NCBI RefSeq assembly: GCF_019492185.1
Contig: NZ_JAICCF010000002.1
Coordinates: forward strand, 806,001 to 870,000
Source: Chitinophaga rhizophila
GTDB taxonomy: Bacteria; Bacteroidota; Bacteroidia; Chitinophagales; Chitinophagaceae
Length of the DNA: 64,000 bases
Direction: 5' to 3'
Below are positions 1-7,852 of this stretch, piece by piece. The notes beneath the pieces were generated by a model, which was not told the origin of the DNA, did no database searches, and saw only the letters and a list, made by a program, of their open reading frames with translations. The position numbers and the translations under genes are program-made. Every line of letters begins with the position of its first letter. The stretch's first letter is position 1.

Positions 1-219
1 TACCTCAATAATGGCATAGTTGAACTGGTACTCAGCAAACAGTACCTTAATGTACAGCGTGCGGGAACCAAACTCATCCCACTGCGGATGTACATAATAA
101 TTATACACGGTATTACTATAAGTAAACTCACTGTATTCCCTGCCATAAAAAGGAGATAACTCATCTTCTTCTGCTGTATACAGATGCCGCCAGTTATAAA
201 AAGGTTCTATATCATGCAT
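1..219 (-). CDS. Conserved hypothetical protein, N-terminal 73 codons only
   Basis: An open frame on the minus strand starts at an ATG at 219 and runs off the left edge without a stop. The protein starts MHDIEPFYNWRHLY and is rich in Tyr, Trp, Phe and acidic residues. It has no signal peptide or membrane segment in the visible part, so it is probably cytosolic. The style resembles short conserved proteins of unknown function in Chitinophagaceae, but I cannot assign a family. It lies downstream of murQ on the same strand, about 90 bases away, so it could be the third gene of that transcript. The only other nearby ATG, at 215, stops at once, which supports the chosen start. Confidence 0.6.
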   Translation of the reverse strand, partial: MHDIEPFYNWRHLYTAEEDELSPFYGREYSEFTYSNTVYNYYVHPQWDEFGSRTLYIKVLFAEYQFNYAIIEV

Positions 220-307
220 GTCACACTAGCTCTAAAATGTTCGTTTCTACAAATTTCGGCCTAAAATTCAAAAAATAGAAACGCTGCATGTCTGGAAAAA
301 TTCGTAA

Positions 308-1120
308 CTATACATAGTCTTCCACGGCCTTTCTAACGCTGCCTGCTTTCAGCAATAATGCTTTGGCCTTCTCATAGTCTGTCAGCGACAACTTCTCCAT
401 CAGCATCTTGACACCTCTGTCTACCAGTTTGTCATTACTCAGCTGCATATTTACCATCTTGTTATCTTCTACCCTGCCCAGTTGTATCATCACTGCTGTC
501 GAGATCATATTGAGTACCAGCTTCTGTGCAGTACCGCTTTTCATACGGGTACTGCCGGTAACAAACTCTGGTCCTACGACTACCTCGACGGGATAATCTG
601 CCGCTGCTGACAATGGCGCTTCCGGGTTACAGCAGATGCTGCCGGTGATAACCCCATGTTCCCGGCACTTGTTCAAAGCCCCGATCACATAGGGTGTTGT
701 ACCGCTGGCGGCGATCCCTACGACTACATCTTTGTCAGATATGTCATATGCCTGCAGGTCTTTCCAGCCCTGCTCCCGGTCATCCTCAGCAAATTCAACT
801 GCTTTACGGATGGCGGTATCTCCTCCTGCAATCAATCCTACCACCAGTCCATGTGGTACGCCGAAGGTAGGCGGGCACTCTGAGGCATCCACAACGCCCA
901 GCCGTCCGCTGGTACCTGCGCCCAGGTAAAACAGACGTCCGCCTGCCAGCATCTTGTCTGCAATGGCAACCACCAGTTTCTCAATAGCTGGTTGCGCCTT
1001 GGCCACTGCCTGCGGAACGGTATGGTCTTCCTGGTTAATACTGGTCAGGATCTCCTGCACACTCATTTTCTCCAGGTGACGGTAGTTTGACGTCTGCTCT
1101 GTTACTCTCTGAAAAGACAT
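308..1120 (-). CDS. murQ: N-acetylmuramic acid 6-phosphate etherase
   Basis: Cytosolic lyase that cleaves the lactyl ether of MurNAc-6-phosphate to give GlcNAc-6-phosphate and D-lactate, for cell-wall sugar recycling. The 270-residue protein has the SIS fold signatures: a phosphosugar-binding GAGTSGRLG at about residue 67, then DASECPPTFG, whose Glu is the expected catalytic residue, and a second acidic segment, EFAEDDREQG. The family's GSTRMKSGTAQK motif follows at about residue 190. The length is slightly below the roughly 300 of the E. coli enzyme. The start lies 15 bases after the stop of the upstream kinase, so the two are probably one operon: phosphorylation, then ether cleavage. Confidence 0.95.
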   Translation of the reverse strand: MSFQRVTEQTSNYRHLEKMSVQEILTSINQEDHTVPQAVAKAQPAIEKLVVAIADKMLAGGRLFYLGAGTSGRLGVVDASECPPTFGVPHGLVVGLIAGGDTAIRKAVEFAEDDREQGWKDLQAYDISDKDVVVGIAASGTTPYVIGALNKCREHGVITGSICCNPEAPLSAAADYPVEVVVGPEFVTGSTRMKSGTAQKLVLNMISTAVMIQLGRVEDNKMVNMQLSNDKLVDRGVKMLMEKLSLTDYEKAKALLLKAGSVRKAVEDYV

Positions 1121-1135
1121 TTGTAGTTGATTTGA

Positions 1136-1978
1136 TTATTGATGATATGCCACCAGTCCATCCATGGGACTACGCAATATCCGGCCCATCTGCAGCTCAT
1201 AGAGGTCGCACAGTTCCTGCAGGATGTCCTGGAAATGCCAGGCGATGCTACCTGTGAAATGCAGCGGGTGTGTCCAGCTTTCGCTGTACTTATAGATATG
1301 GTTGAAGAAAAATTCGTTTAAACTATCTTCCAGGATGTTTTCCACGATGAAATGCCCCCGGTTTTCGCCCAGGAAGCGGGCAAAACCTGCCAGATAACGG
1401 TTAGGCAAGGGCTTGCGGTATACATTTTCCAGTATTTCTTCGTGATTGGTATTATACTGTGCGTCAAAACGGGCCTTCAGCTCTTCATCAAACGAGTTGT
1501 ACAGGAAATACTGCAACAGCTTCTTACCCAGGTAAGCGCCACTCCCCTCATCTCCCAGCACATATCCTAGTCCGGGATTGTTCTTTTTGACTATTGAACC
1601 ATCGAAATAGCAGGAATTAGAGCCTGTACCCAGTATACTGACGATGCCGGGTTCTTTTCCACACAGGCCCCGGGCTGCGCCCATCAGATCATGATTCACC
1701 TCAATAGCGGCAACAGGCCATACTGCTTTCAGGGCGCTAGACACGATCTCGACACTCTTGCGCTGTAAGCAGCCGGTTCCATAATAATGCACCTCTTCTA
1801 TCTGTGCGTCAGCAGGTAACTGTGGCAATAACTCCTTTTCCAGCAGTTCCTGTATCTGCCCTTCATTCAGGAAATAGGGGCTGATACCACCCGTCTTAAA
1901 ACGACCTGCCTCCGGGGCTCCCAACAGGGCCCATTCAGCCTTGGTCGATCCACTATCTGCAATAAGCTGTACTTTCAT
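1136..1978 (-). CDS. BadF/BadG-type amino-sugar kinase, probable MurNAc/GlcNAc kinase
   Basis: Predicted ATP-dependent sugar kinase of the BadF/BadG/BcrA superfamily (ASKHA fold), 280 residues. The phosphate-1 loop DSGSTKAEWAL is at residues 8-18, the second glycine motif ILGTGSNSC at about 115 and GDEGSGAYLG at about 143. Such kinases next to murQ phosphorylate MurNAc and/or GlcNAc (for example MurK of Clostridium and Tannerella), so a MurK role is inferred from position. It is the first gene of the pair with murQ and is divergent from the S41 protease gene. No MurNAc permease is seen beside it. A plain GlcNAc kinase is the main alternative. Confidence 0.85.
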   Translation of the reverse strand: MKVQLIADSGSTKAEWALLGAPEAGRFKTGGISPYFLNEGQIQELLEKELLPQLPADAQIEEVHYYGTGCLQRKSVEIVSSALKAVWPVAAIEVNHDLMGAARGLCGKEPGIVSILGTGSNSCYFDGSIVKKNNPGLGYVLGDEGSGAYLGKKLLQYFLYNSFDEELKARFDAQYNTNHEEILENVYRKPLPNRYLAGFARFLGENRGHFIVENILEDSLNEFFFNHIYKYSESWTHPLHFTGSIAWHFQDILQELCDLYELQMGRILRSPMDGLVAYHQ

Positions 1979-1988
1979 GACACATCCG

Positions 1989-2019
1989 TTGAAGGTTGAG
2001 GTTTAATATACTATTTTTG
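1989..2019 (+). promoter_or_regulatory. Bacteroidota-type promoter for the S41 protease gene
   Basis: A TTG at 1989-1991 and TATTTTTG at 2012-2019 match the -33 TTTG / -7 TAnnTTTG pattern, with 20 bases between them. Transcription would start near 2026, about 58 bases before the ATG at 2084. Confidence 0.5.
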
Positions 2020-2083
2020 CCACAAGTTAAATAAATAGCGACAAGATACAAGTTTACCTTACCGCTGTTTTCAATACATCATT

Positions 2084-3685
2084 ATGTCGAAAAGGAAACT
2101 GAATGTTTTTTTACCGCTCTTATTTGCGGTAGTGCTGGCTTTGGGAATGTACCTGGGTCATAAAATGCCAGGAGCCAACACAGGCGCGCAAACGTTACTA
2201 TTCACCAGACCTAGCAGAGCACCGTTACAGGAGGTGATGGACCTGCTGAAAATAAAATACGTAGATACCTTGCAGGTAGCAGAATTGCAGGAAGAAGCTA
2301 TCCAGGGACTACTAGGGCACCTGGATCCTCACTCTATCTATATTCCGCCGTCCAGTCTTCAGACAGTCAATGAAGACCTTGAAGGTCACTTCTCTGGTAT
2401 CGGCGTGGAATTTAACATTATAGGAGACACTGTGAATGTCGTATCTGTTGTACCAGGTGGTCCTTCTGAAACTGCTGGTGTACAAACCGGAGACAAAATT
2501 ATCAAGGTGAACGACTCCCTGGTGGCAGGTAACAGCATCACCGGAGACAAGATCCGTAAAATGCTGCGCGGTCCGAAAAACTCTAAAGTAACCGTCAGCA
2601 TGTTACGTCAGAAGAAACTCCTTCCTATCCAGATTGTCAGGGGCGATATTCCATTGTACAGCGTAGATGCTTCTTACATGATCACACCGGAGATCGGCTA
2701 TATCAAGATCAGCAAATTTGCGGGCACCACTTACCAGGAATTTATGGACGCTATGCGTAAACTGACCAGGGGTGGTATGACAAAACTGGTGATTGACCTT
2801 CGCCAAAACCCCGGTGGCTACCTGGATGCTGCCACCCGTATTGCAGACGAATTACTGGATGAGAATAAACTGATTGTATATACCCAGGGTAAAAGCTATC
2901 CGCGTTCGGACTACCGCTGCGAAAAACCAGGGCTGTTTGAAAAGGGAGGACTGACCATCCTGACTGACGAAGGATCTGCCAGTGCCAGTGAAATCCTGGC
3001 GGGCGCTGTACAGGAATGGGACCGCGGTACTATCATCGGCCGTCGCACCTTTGGTAAAGGTCTGGTTCAGGAACAGTTTGACCTGAGCAACGGTGGCGCC
3101 TTGCGACTGACTGTAGCCCGTTACTACCTGAACTCAGGCAGAAGTATCCAGAAGTCATATGCTGACGGAAGGGACGCCTACGACGACGATATCATGAACC
3201 GGTATAATCATGGTGAATTTGTAAGTCAGGACAGCATCCATCAGAAAGATACCATAGCATATAAAACTGCTGCCGGCAGAGTGGTATATGGCGGCGGCGG
3301 TATTACGCCGGATATCTTCATTCCTTTTGACACTGCACGGTTTACCAATGTACTGACAGCTATGTACTCCCGCAGTACGTTCAGTAACTTTGCTTACCAA
3401 TACTACAATAGTCATAAGAGCGAGTTTACCCAGTATAAAGACGCAACGGCTTTTACTAATCAATACCAGTTGCCTAATGAGGTGTATAATGATTTCAAAA
3501 CCTTTGCTATAAAAGACAGCATCCGGAATGTAGCAGCTATCAATGCACATGATGAGAAGGAAATCAAGACACGTTTGAAGGCCCTGCTGGCCAGACAACT
3601 GTGGGGATATGCAGGCTTTTATGAGGCATTGAACAAGGATGATGAGATGATGCGGAAGGCCGTCGATGTGCTGCAGAAGAAATAG
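2084..3685 (+). CDS. S41 family carboxyl-terminal processing protease
   Basis: Periplasmic serine protease of the CtpA/Prc type, which trims or degrades envelope proteins from the C-terminus. The 533-residue protein starts with a lysine-rich head and a hydrophobic segment (residues about 8-25), a signal anchor. Next come a PDZ domain (about 95-175, with GIGVEF and GDKIIKVND) and the S41 catalytic domain. The Ser of GSASASEILAG and the Lys of FGKGLVQEQ form the expected Ser-Lys dyad. About 150 C-terminal residues are Tyr-rich and charged, an extension common in Bacteroidota members. It appears monocistronic, with its own promoter and a strong terminator. Confidence 0.93.
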   Translation: MSKRKLNVFLPLLFAVVLALGMYLGHKMPGANTGAQTLLFTRPSRAPLQEVMDLLKIKYVDTLQVAELQEEAIQGLLGHLDPHSIYIPPSSLQTVNEDLEGHFSGIGVEFNIIGDTVNVVSVVPGGPSETAGVQTGDKIIKVNDSLVAGNSITGDKIRKMLRGPKNSKVTVSMLRQKKLLPIQIVRGDIPLYSVDASYMITPEIGYIKISKFAGTTYQEFMDAMRKLTRGGMTKLVIDLRQNPGGYLDAATRIADELLDENKLIVYTQGKSYPRSDYRCEKPGLFEKGGLTILTDEGSASASEILAGAVQEWDRGTIIGRRTFGKGLVQEQFDLSNGGALRLTVARYYLNSGRSIQKSYADGRDAYDDDIMNRYNHGEFVSQDSIHQKDTIAYKTAAGRVVYGGGGITPDIFIPFDTARFTNVLTAMYSRSTFSNFAYQYYNSHKSEFTQYKDATAFTNQYQLPNEVYNDFKTFAIKDSIRNVAAINAHDEKEIKTRLKALLARQLWGYAGFYEALNKDDEMMRKAVDVLQKK

Positions 3686-3734
3686 TAAAATGAACACAGG
3701 CAGGAAGCAACAAATCTTCCTGCCTGCAGATAAC

Positions 3735-3778
3735 AAAAAGGGGGATGTATCACTGGCAGGATACATCCCCTTTTTTAT
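3735..3778 (+). terminator. Rho-independent terminator after the S41 protease gene
   Basis: Perfect 11-bp stem GGGGATGTATC / GATACATCCCC (3741-3751 with 3760-3770), flanked by A5 upstream and T6 downstream. The flanking A and T runs let it work in both directions. Confidence 0.85.
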
Positions 3779-3822
3779 TGGGAGCTGATATGATATAGTA
3801 CATGGCTGTTTCCTTCCGGGAA

Positions 3823-3853
3823 CAAAAAAACCGCCTCGTTTACACGAGACGGC
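3823..3853 (-). terminator. Terminator after the Ala-rich lipoprotein gene
   Basis: On the minus strand CCGTCTCG pairs with CGAGGCGG (one G-U pair), followed by a run of seven T. It lies about 28 bases after the lipoprotein stop codon. Confidence 0.75.
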
Positions 3854-3880
3854 CAATAAAATTAATACTACAAAACAGGA

Positions 3881-4099
3881 TTAGTGTTTTGCTTCTGCAG
3901 CAGGAGCAGCAGCAGTAGTATCAGCAGCTGGAGCAGCAGCAGCAGTATCTACGGTAGTAGCAGCAGAATCAACTGGAGCAACAGCAGCAGAATCAACTGG
4001 AGCAGTAGCAGTAGAATCAGCAGTAGAAGTAGATGCACCGCTGTTGCAAGCTACGAAGAACATACCGGCAGCAACTGCGAAGAAGAATAATTTTTTCAT
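3881..4099 (-). CDS. Small Ala/Thr/Ser/Asp-rich lipoprotein
   Basis: A 72-residue protein. Residues 1-17 are a lipoprotein signal (MKKLFFFAVAAGMFF) ending in the lipobox FVAC, so Cys18 should be lipidated. The mature part is low complexity, built from near-repeats of APVDSAA / TVDTAA / APAADTT with almost no bulky residues, so it is probably disordered. The DNA is full of in-frame AGC/GCA triplets that could expand or contract without a frameshift. A perfect TACCTTTG box lies upstream and a terminator downstream, which supports a real gene. Similar short Ala-rich lipoproteins are frequent in Bacteroidota, but their function is not known. Confidence 0.8.
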   Translation of the reverse strand: MKKLFFFAVAAGMFFVACNSGASTSTADSTATAPVDSAAVAPVDSAATTVDTAAAAPAADTTAAAPAAEAKH

Positions 4100-4123
4100 G
4101 CTTAGTTTGTTTTAAAAGATGCG

Positions 4124-4155
4124 CAAAGGTATAGTTATTTTTAGTTATGGAACAA
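4124..4155 (-). promoter_or_regulatory. Promoter for the Ala-rich lipoprotein gene
   Basis: On the minus strand TTG (4155-4153), 21 bases, then TACCTTTG (4131-4124): a full match to the Bacteroidota -7 box. The expected start is near 4117, 18 bases before the ATG. Confidence 0.65.
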
Positions 4156-4177
4156 TACCCATACGAAAATTTCACCT

Positions 4178-5503
4178 TTATTTCTTTCTAAAGAATAATT
4201 TTAACGGTACCCCTTCAAAATCGAAATGGCTACGCAGCTGATTTTCAAGGTAGTTACGGTATGGCGTTTTCACATCATCCGGGAGGTTACAGAAGAATGC
4301 AAATGCCGGGGTAAATGTAGGCAATTGCGTTACATACTTGATTTTGATAGGAATACCTCTCACAACCGGTGGATGGAACGACTCGATAGCTTTGAGCATT
4401 ACCTCATTCAGCTTGGAAGTCTGTACTTTACGTTTACGGTTCTCGTATACACGCAGCGCTTCTTCTATCGCCTTGAAAATACGTTGTTTTTCAACTACAG
4501 ATGTGAAGATGATAGGCACATTATTGAACGGCGCGAGGCGGCTTTTCAGGTCCTTCTCATAATCTCTTGCCGAGTTGGTGCTTTTATCATCAATCAGATC
4601 CCACTTATTCACCAGTACAACCAGTCCTTTACCTTTACGGCCTGCCAGGCTGAAAATGCTCAGATCCTGTGCGGTGATACCTTTAGTGGCATCGAGCAGC
4701 AGCATACATACGTCTGCTTCATCCATTGCTTTGATGGCGCGGATCACAGAGTAAAACTCCAGGTCTTCCTGTACCTTGTTCTTACGGCGTAAACCGGCAG
4801 TATCGATCAGTACGAAATCTTTCTGGAACATCTTATAGTGCGTATGGATAGTATCGCGGGTAGTACCCGGAATATCTGATACGATGTTTCTTTCCTGCCC
4901 GATCAGTGCGTTCAGCAGGGAGGACTTACCTACGTTCGGCTGACCGATGATCGCAATCTTAGGTAGTTCTGCAGCTTGCTGAGCGGCTTCGAGTGTCTCA
5001 TCATCTTCCGGGATCTGACTAACGATAGCATCCAGCAGTTCGCCGCTACCGCTACCACTCATGGAAGACATGAAGTACACATCCTCAAAACCAAGGCTAT
5101 AAAATTCCGTCGCTTCCAGCTGACGCGTATTGTTATCTACTTTGTTGACTACCAGCATAACCGGTTTGGAGGAGCGGCGAAGAATATCTGCCATCTCTGC
5201 ATCCAGGTCTGTAATACCAGTTGCTACATCACACATGAAGAGCAGGAGATTGGCTTCCTCCATTGCTATTTTTACCTGTTTGCGTATTTCACGCTCAAAA
5301 ACATCTTCACTTCTGGATACAAAACCACCGGTATCAATCACGTTGAACGACTTCCCGTTCCAGTCCGCAATACCGTATTGTCTGTCACGCGTAACGCCGC
5401 TTACGTCATCTACGATGGCTTTACGCTGTTCCAGCAAACGGTTGAACAGGGTTGATTTCCCTACGTTTGGACGACCGACGATTGCTACTGTAAATCCTGC
5501 CAT
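4178..5503 (-). CDS. der: Ribosome biogenesis GTPase Der (EngA)
   Basis: Essential double GTPase that acts in 50S ribosomal subunit maturation. The 441-residue protein has two consecutive Era-like G domains: the first starts with GRPNVGKS (about residue 9), DTGG and NKVD; the second has GQPNVGKSS (about 186), DTAGLRRK and NKWD. A C-terminal KH-like domain ends in FFRKK. The length is normal for the family. The start lies 12 bases downstream of the era stop on the same strand, so the two ribosome-assembly GTPases are very likely co-transcribed. Confidence 0.97.
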   Translation of the reverse strand: MAGFTVAIVGRPNVGKSTLFNRLLEQRKAIVDDVSGVTRDRQYGIADWNGKSFNVIDTGGFVSRSEDVFEREIRKQVKIAMEEANLLLFMCDVATGITDLDAEMADILRRSSKPVMLVVNKVDNNTRQLEATEFYSLGFEDVYFMSSMSGSGSGELLDAIVSQIPEDDETLEAAQQAAELPKIAIIGQPNVGKSSLLNALIGQERNIVSDIPGTTRDTIHTHYKMFQKDFVLIDTAGLRRKNKVQEDLEFYSVIRAIKAMDEADVCMLLLDATKGITAQDLSIFSLAGRKGKGLVVLVNKWDLIDDKSTNSARDYEKDLKSRLAPFNNVPIIFTSVVEKQRIFKAIEEALRVYENRKRKVQTSKLNEVMLKAIESFHPPVVRGIPIKIKYVTQLPTFTPAFAFFCNLPDDVKTPYRNYLENQLRSHFDFEGVPLKLFFRKK

Positions 5504-5515
5504 AACTAAATAAAA

Positions 5516-6385
5516 TTAATAACCGTATTCCCTTAAATAAATATCATTATCCCGCCATTTACCTCTGACTTTCACGAATAGTTCAAGAAACACTTTCTGA
5601 CCAACAAATTTCTCGATATCCTGGCGGGCCAGCGTACCGATCTTTTTAATGGAAGATCCTTTGTCGCCCAGGATAATCGCTTTCTGCGTTTCGCGTGTAA
5701 CGATGATATCAGCTGAGATTTTGATCAGCGTGTTCTTTTCCTGGTATTGTGTTACAGCTACTGCTGTATGATAAGGGATCTCCTCGTCAAAGAGGTGGAA
5801 TATTTTTTCCCGGATGATCTCGCCTACGAAGAAACGTGTAGACTTGTCGGTTAAAGTATCTTCCGGATAGAAGGGTTCGCTTTCGGGGAGCATAGATACA
5901 ATGCTTTCCAGCAATGCCGGAACGCCTTTACCTTGCAGGGCTGATATAACAACCACTTTTTCCGCCTTGCCCCACTCCTCACATTTCTTCACCAGCGCTT
6001 CCAGCTCATCTTTCATCAACAGATCTGATTTGTTAATAACCAGAATACTGCGGGCTTTCAGTCGTAACGCTGCGAACAGGGAGAGGTTTTCTTCAAGATT
6101 GTCTTTCGCATCCATGATCAGCATGGCCACGTCAGCATCTTCCAGTGCGGACTTAACAGCACCCATCATTTTTTCGTGCAGTCGGTAACGGGGGTCAATA
6201 ATACCGGGGGTATCAGAGAATACGATCTGGTATTCCGGTGTTGTGACCACGCCCGTGATACGATGCCGGGTCGTTTGCACCTTCGGTGAAACAATAGCCA
6301 GTTTTTCGCCCACCAGAGCGTTCATCAGGGTACTTTTCCCTGCATTGGCCTTACCGAAGATATTTACAAAACCAGCTTTATGCAT
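5516..6385 (-). CDS. era: GTPase Era
   Basis: 16S rRNA-binding GTPase for 30S subunit assembly, 289 residues. The P-loop GKANAGKST is at residues 11-19 (most homologues have GRPNVGKS, so Lys and Ala here are mild variants). The switch segment TTRHRITG, DTPG (about 59-62) and NKSD (about 118) follow. The C-terminal KH domain contains GDKGSSIKKIG and ends KWRDNDIYLREYGY, close to the usual Era tail. It precedes der in an apparent operon. Only 28 bases lie between its start and the terminator hairpin of the upstream tRNA gene. Confidence 0.97.
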   Translation of the reverse strand: MHKAGFVNIFGKANAGKSTLMNALVGEKLAIVSPKVQTTRHRITGVVTTPEYQIVFSDTPGIIDPRYRLHEKMMGAVKSALEDADVAMLIMDAKDNLEENLSLFAALRLKARSILVINKSDLLMKDELEALVKKCEEWGKAEKVVVISALQGKGVPALLESIVSMLPESEPFYPEDTLTDKSTRFFVGEIIREKIFHLFDEEIPYHTAVAVTQYQEKNTLIKISADIIVTRETQKAIILGDKGSSIKKIGTLARQDIEKFVGQKVFLELFVKVRGKWRDNDIYLREYGY

Positions 6386-6413
6386 GCACTACTAATTTCC
6401 TTAACTTCCTGAA

Positions 6414-6441
6414 ATAAAAAAAGCCGAATGACTTCGGCTTC
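6414..6441 (-). terminator. Terminator hairpin between tRNA-fMet and era
   Basis: On the minus strand AGCCGAA pairs with TTCGGCT around a four-base loop, followed by T7. It is well placed to end the tRNA transcript. No promoter fits in the 28 bases left before era, so partial read-through is likely. Confidence 0.75.
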
Positions 6442-6453
6442 TTTTGCTTTTTG

Positions 6454-6525
<72 letters not shown>

Positions 6526-6534
6526 ATGAGGATG

Positions 6535-6565
6535 CAAATATAGAACTAAAATCGTTCATGCCAAA
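6535..6565 (-). promoter_or_regulatory. Promoter for tRNA-fMet
   Basis: On the minus strand TTTG (6565-6562), 19 bases, then TATATTTG (6542-6535), a full match to the Bacteroidota promoter. Transcription would start within a few bases of the tRNA 5' end. Confidence 0.75.
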
Positions 6566-7114
6566 TCTTTTTTTGCAAAACCAACATATACAAGGGTTTC
6601 CGGCATCATAAACCTCCCAACCTCCTATTCTTAAACCCTTTGCAGCAAGCAGTTTGATACAACGTCAAGCATATGGAAAAAATCTATTGTTCAACCTGTT
6701 ATTATCCTGAATTATAGTAAAAATATGCTGGTCAAGCCCGCTGGCTGCTGATCAGCCGCATCTTTGAGGATGGTAGCTATAGATGACCCATGAATATGCT
6801 GGTTTTCATACAGATAGCACCCGTTTTGCCTGCTTACAGGTACCACTTTTGATACCGCTATAAAGGGGGTGGACTATGCCCCATAACAAGTTGTATTACA
6901 ATAAGATAAGTGCTTCAAGTCCACCTTTAGTCCACCTCTTCTTCTCCCACTGTTCGTCCCTTATAGGCAGAGACATATAGCAGCCTTATAACCTATTGCT
7001 TTAAAACAATTAAGGATCAAGAACGGTCCTTCACCACAGCGTCGTTTCCCGGGTGCCCGTTCCTAATCCTTAATCATTAATGTCTGTGGCAGGTTAACCT
7101 ACCCTTCTTACTAC
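6566..7114. other. Gene-free stretch between tRNA-fMet promoter and ssb
   Basis: About 550 bases with no credible reading frame on either strand and no tRNA-like fold. I see a few short near-repeats (such as GTCCACCT at 6920 and 6930) and AT-rich tracts. No function can be assigned. Confidence 0.5.
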
Positions 7115-7507
7115 TTAAAACGGCAGATCATCTGCCGGATCTTCCTGTTCCACTACGATCTCTTCTACCTCATTTTCCCGTTTGCCGCCATCGCGCCGGC
7201 TGGTCAACAGCTGTAAATGACTTACCCGCAGCCGCATGATACAGATATTTTCTCCCTGTGCATTCACATACGTATCTGCCGAAGGCGTACCCTCCACATA
7301 TACCCGTGTGCCGGTTCTGAGATATGGGCCCAGCTTTTCCTTGTTCCACAGCGAACAATCCACCCATGTGGTCCGTTCCTGCAGCATACCCTCTTTGGTA
7401 CGGAAGCGTTCTGTATGGGCCATGCGAAAACCAAGAACGGCTGTGCCATTTACCATCCGCTGAACTGCATCATGTCCCAGATGCCCGATTAATTGTAGCT
7501 TAATCAT
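7115..7507 (-). CDS. ssb: Single-stranded DNA-binding protein (short paralogue)
   Basis: Binds single-stranded DNA during replication, repair or recombination. The 130-residue protein starts MIKLQLIGHLGHDA, the standard OB-fold opening, with the family segments TTWVDCSLW (about 47-55) and GTRVYVEGTP. A short acidic tail ends DDLPF, the tip used to recruit partner proteins. It is shorter than the usual chromosomal SSB (about 150-180) because the linker is brief, so it may be a secondary SSB. It is divergent from the TPP-riboswitch-controlled gene, with about 130 bases before that promoter. Confidence 0.85.
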   Translation of the reverse strand: MIKLQLIGHLGHDAVQRMVNGTAVLGFRMAHTERFRTKEGMLQERTTWVDCSLWNKEKLGPYLRTGTRVYVEGTPSADTYVNAQGENICIMRLRVSHLQLLTSRRDGGKRENEVEEIVVEQEDPADDLPF

Positions 7508-7640
7508 TACTGATACAAATTATGGTTAACAATAAAATAGTTCAGGGGAGTGCGCAATTAGAGAGAGAGATCTGCTAACCGGAAATTATACTATTTCTGT
7601 CATTGTGAAAAATATTTTCACTTTTTACCTGCTACAGCTA

Positions 7641-7648
7641 TACCTTTG
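7641..7648 (+). promoter_or_regulatory. -7 box upstream of the TPP riboswitch
   Basis: TACCTTTG matches TAnnTTTG exactly and would start transcription near 7655, just before the riboswitch. The -33 region is only TTTTTA-like, so the call rests on the -7 box. Confidence 0.5.
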
Positions 7649-7699
7649 CCCCTGGAAACAGGAGTGCGCAACCTGCGCTGTAACAAAAAAACTCCCGGT

Positions 7700-7780
7700 T
7701 TCACCTCGGGGTGCCTTACTATCAGGCTGAGATCAGACCCGTTGAACCTGACCAGGTAATGCTGTTTAGGAAAGGTAAGC
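7700..7780 (+). promoter_or_regulatory. TPP riboswitch (THI element)
   Basis: The conserved THI-box pieces appear in order: GGGGTGCC (7708-7715), CAGGCTGAGATCAGACCC (7723-7740), GTTGAACCTGACCAGGTAAT (7741-7760) and GGAAAGG at the 3' end. This aptamer binds thiamin pyrophosphate and normally lowers expression of the downstream gene when TPP is plentiful. It ends about 75 bases before the ATG of the TonB-dependent receptor. GGTAAG (7774-7779) can pair with CTTACC close to 7800, but I see no clear U-tract terminator, so translational control is possible. Confidence 0.93.
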
Positions 7781-7852
7781 GAACAATCTCTTCCTTACCC
7801 ATTTATTTAGTTGACAGCTTCAGATTGTAAGCTTATTAAACCGTCATCGTCC

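Noticed and set aside
7811..7852. TTG start for the TonB-dependent receptor
   Set aside because: The ATG at 7853 begins a normal signal peptide; the extension has none of its features.
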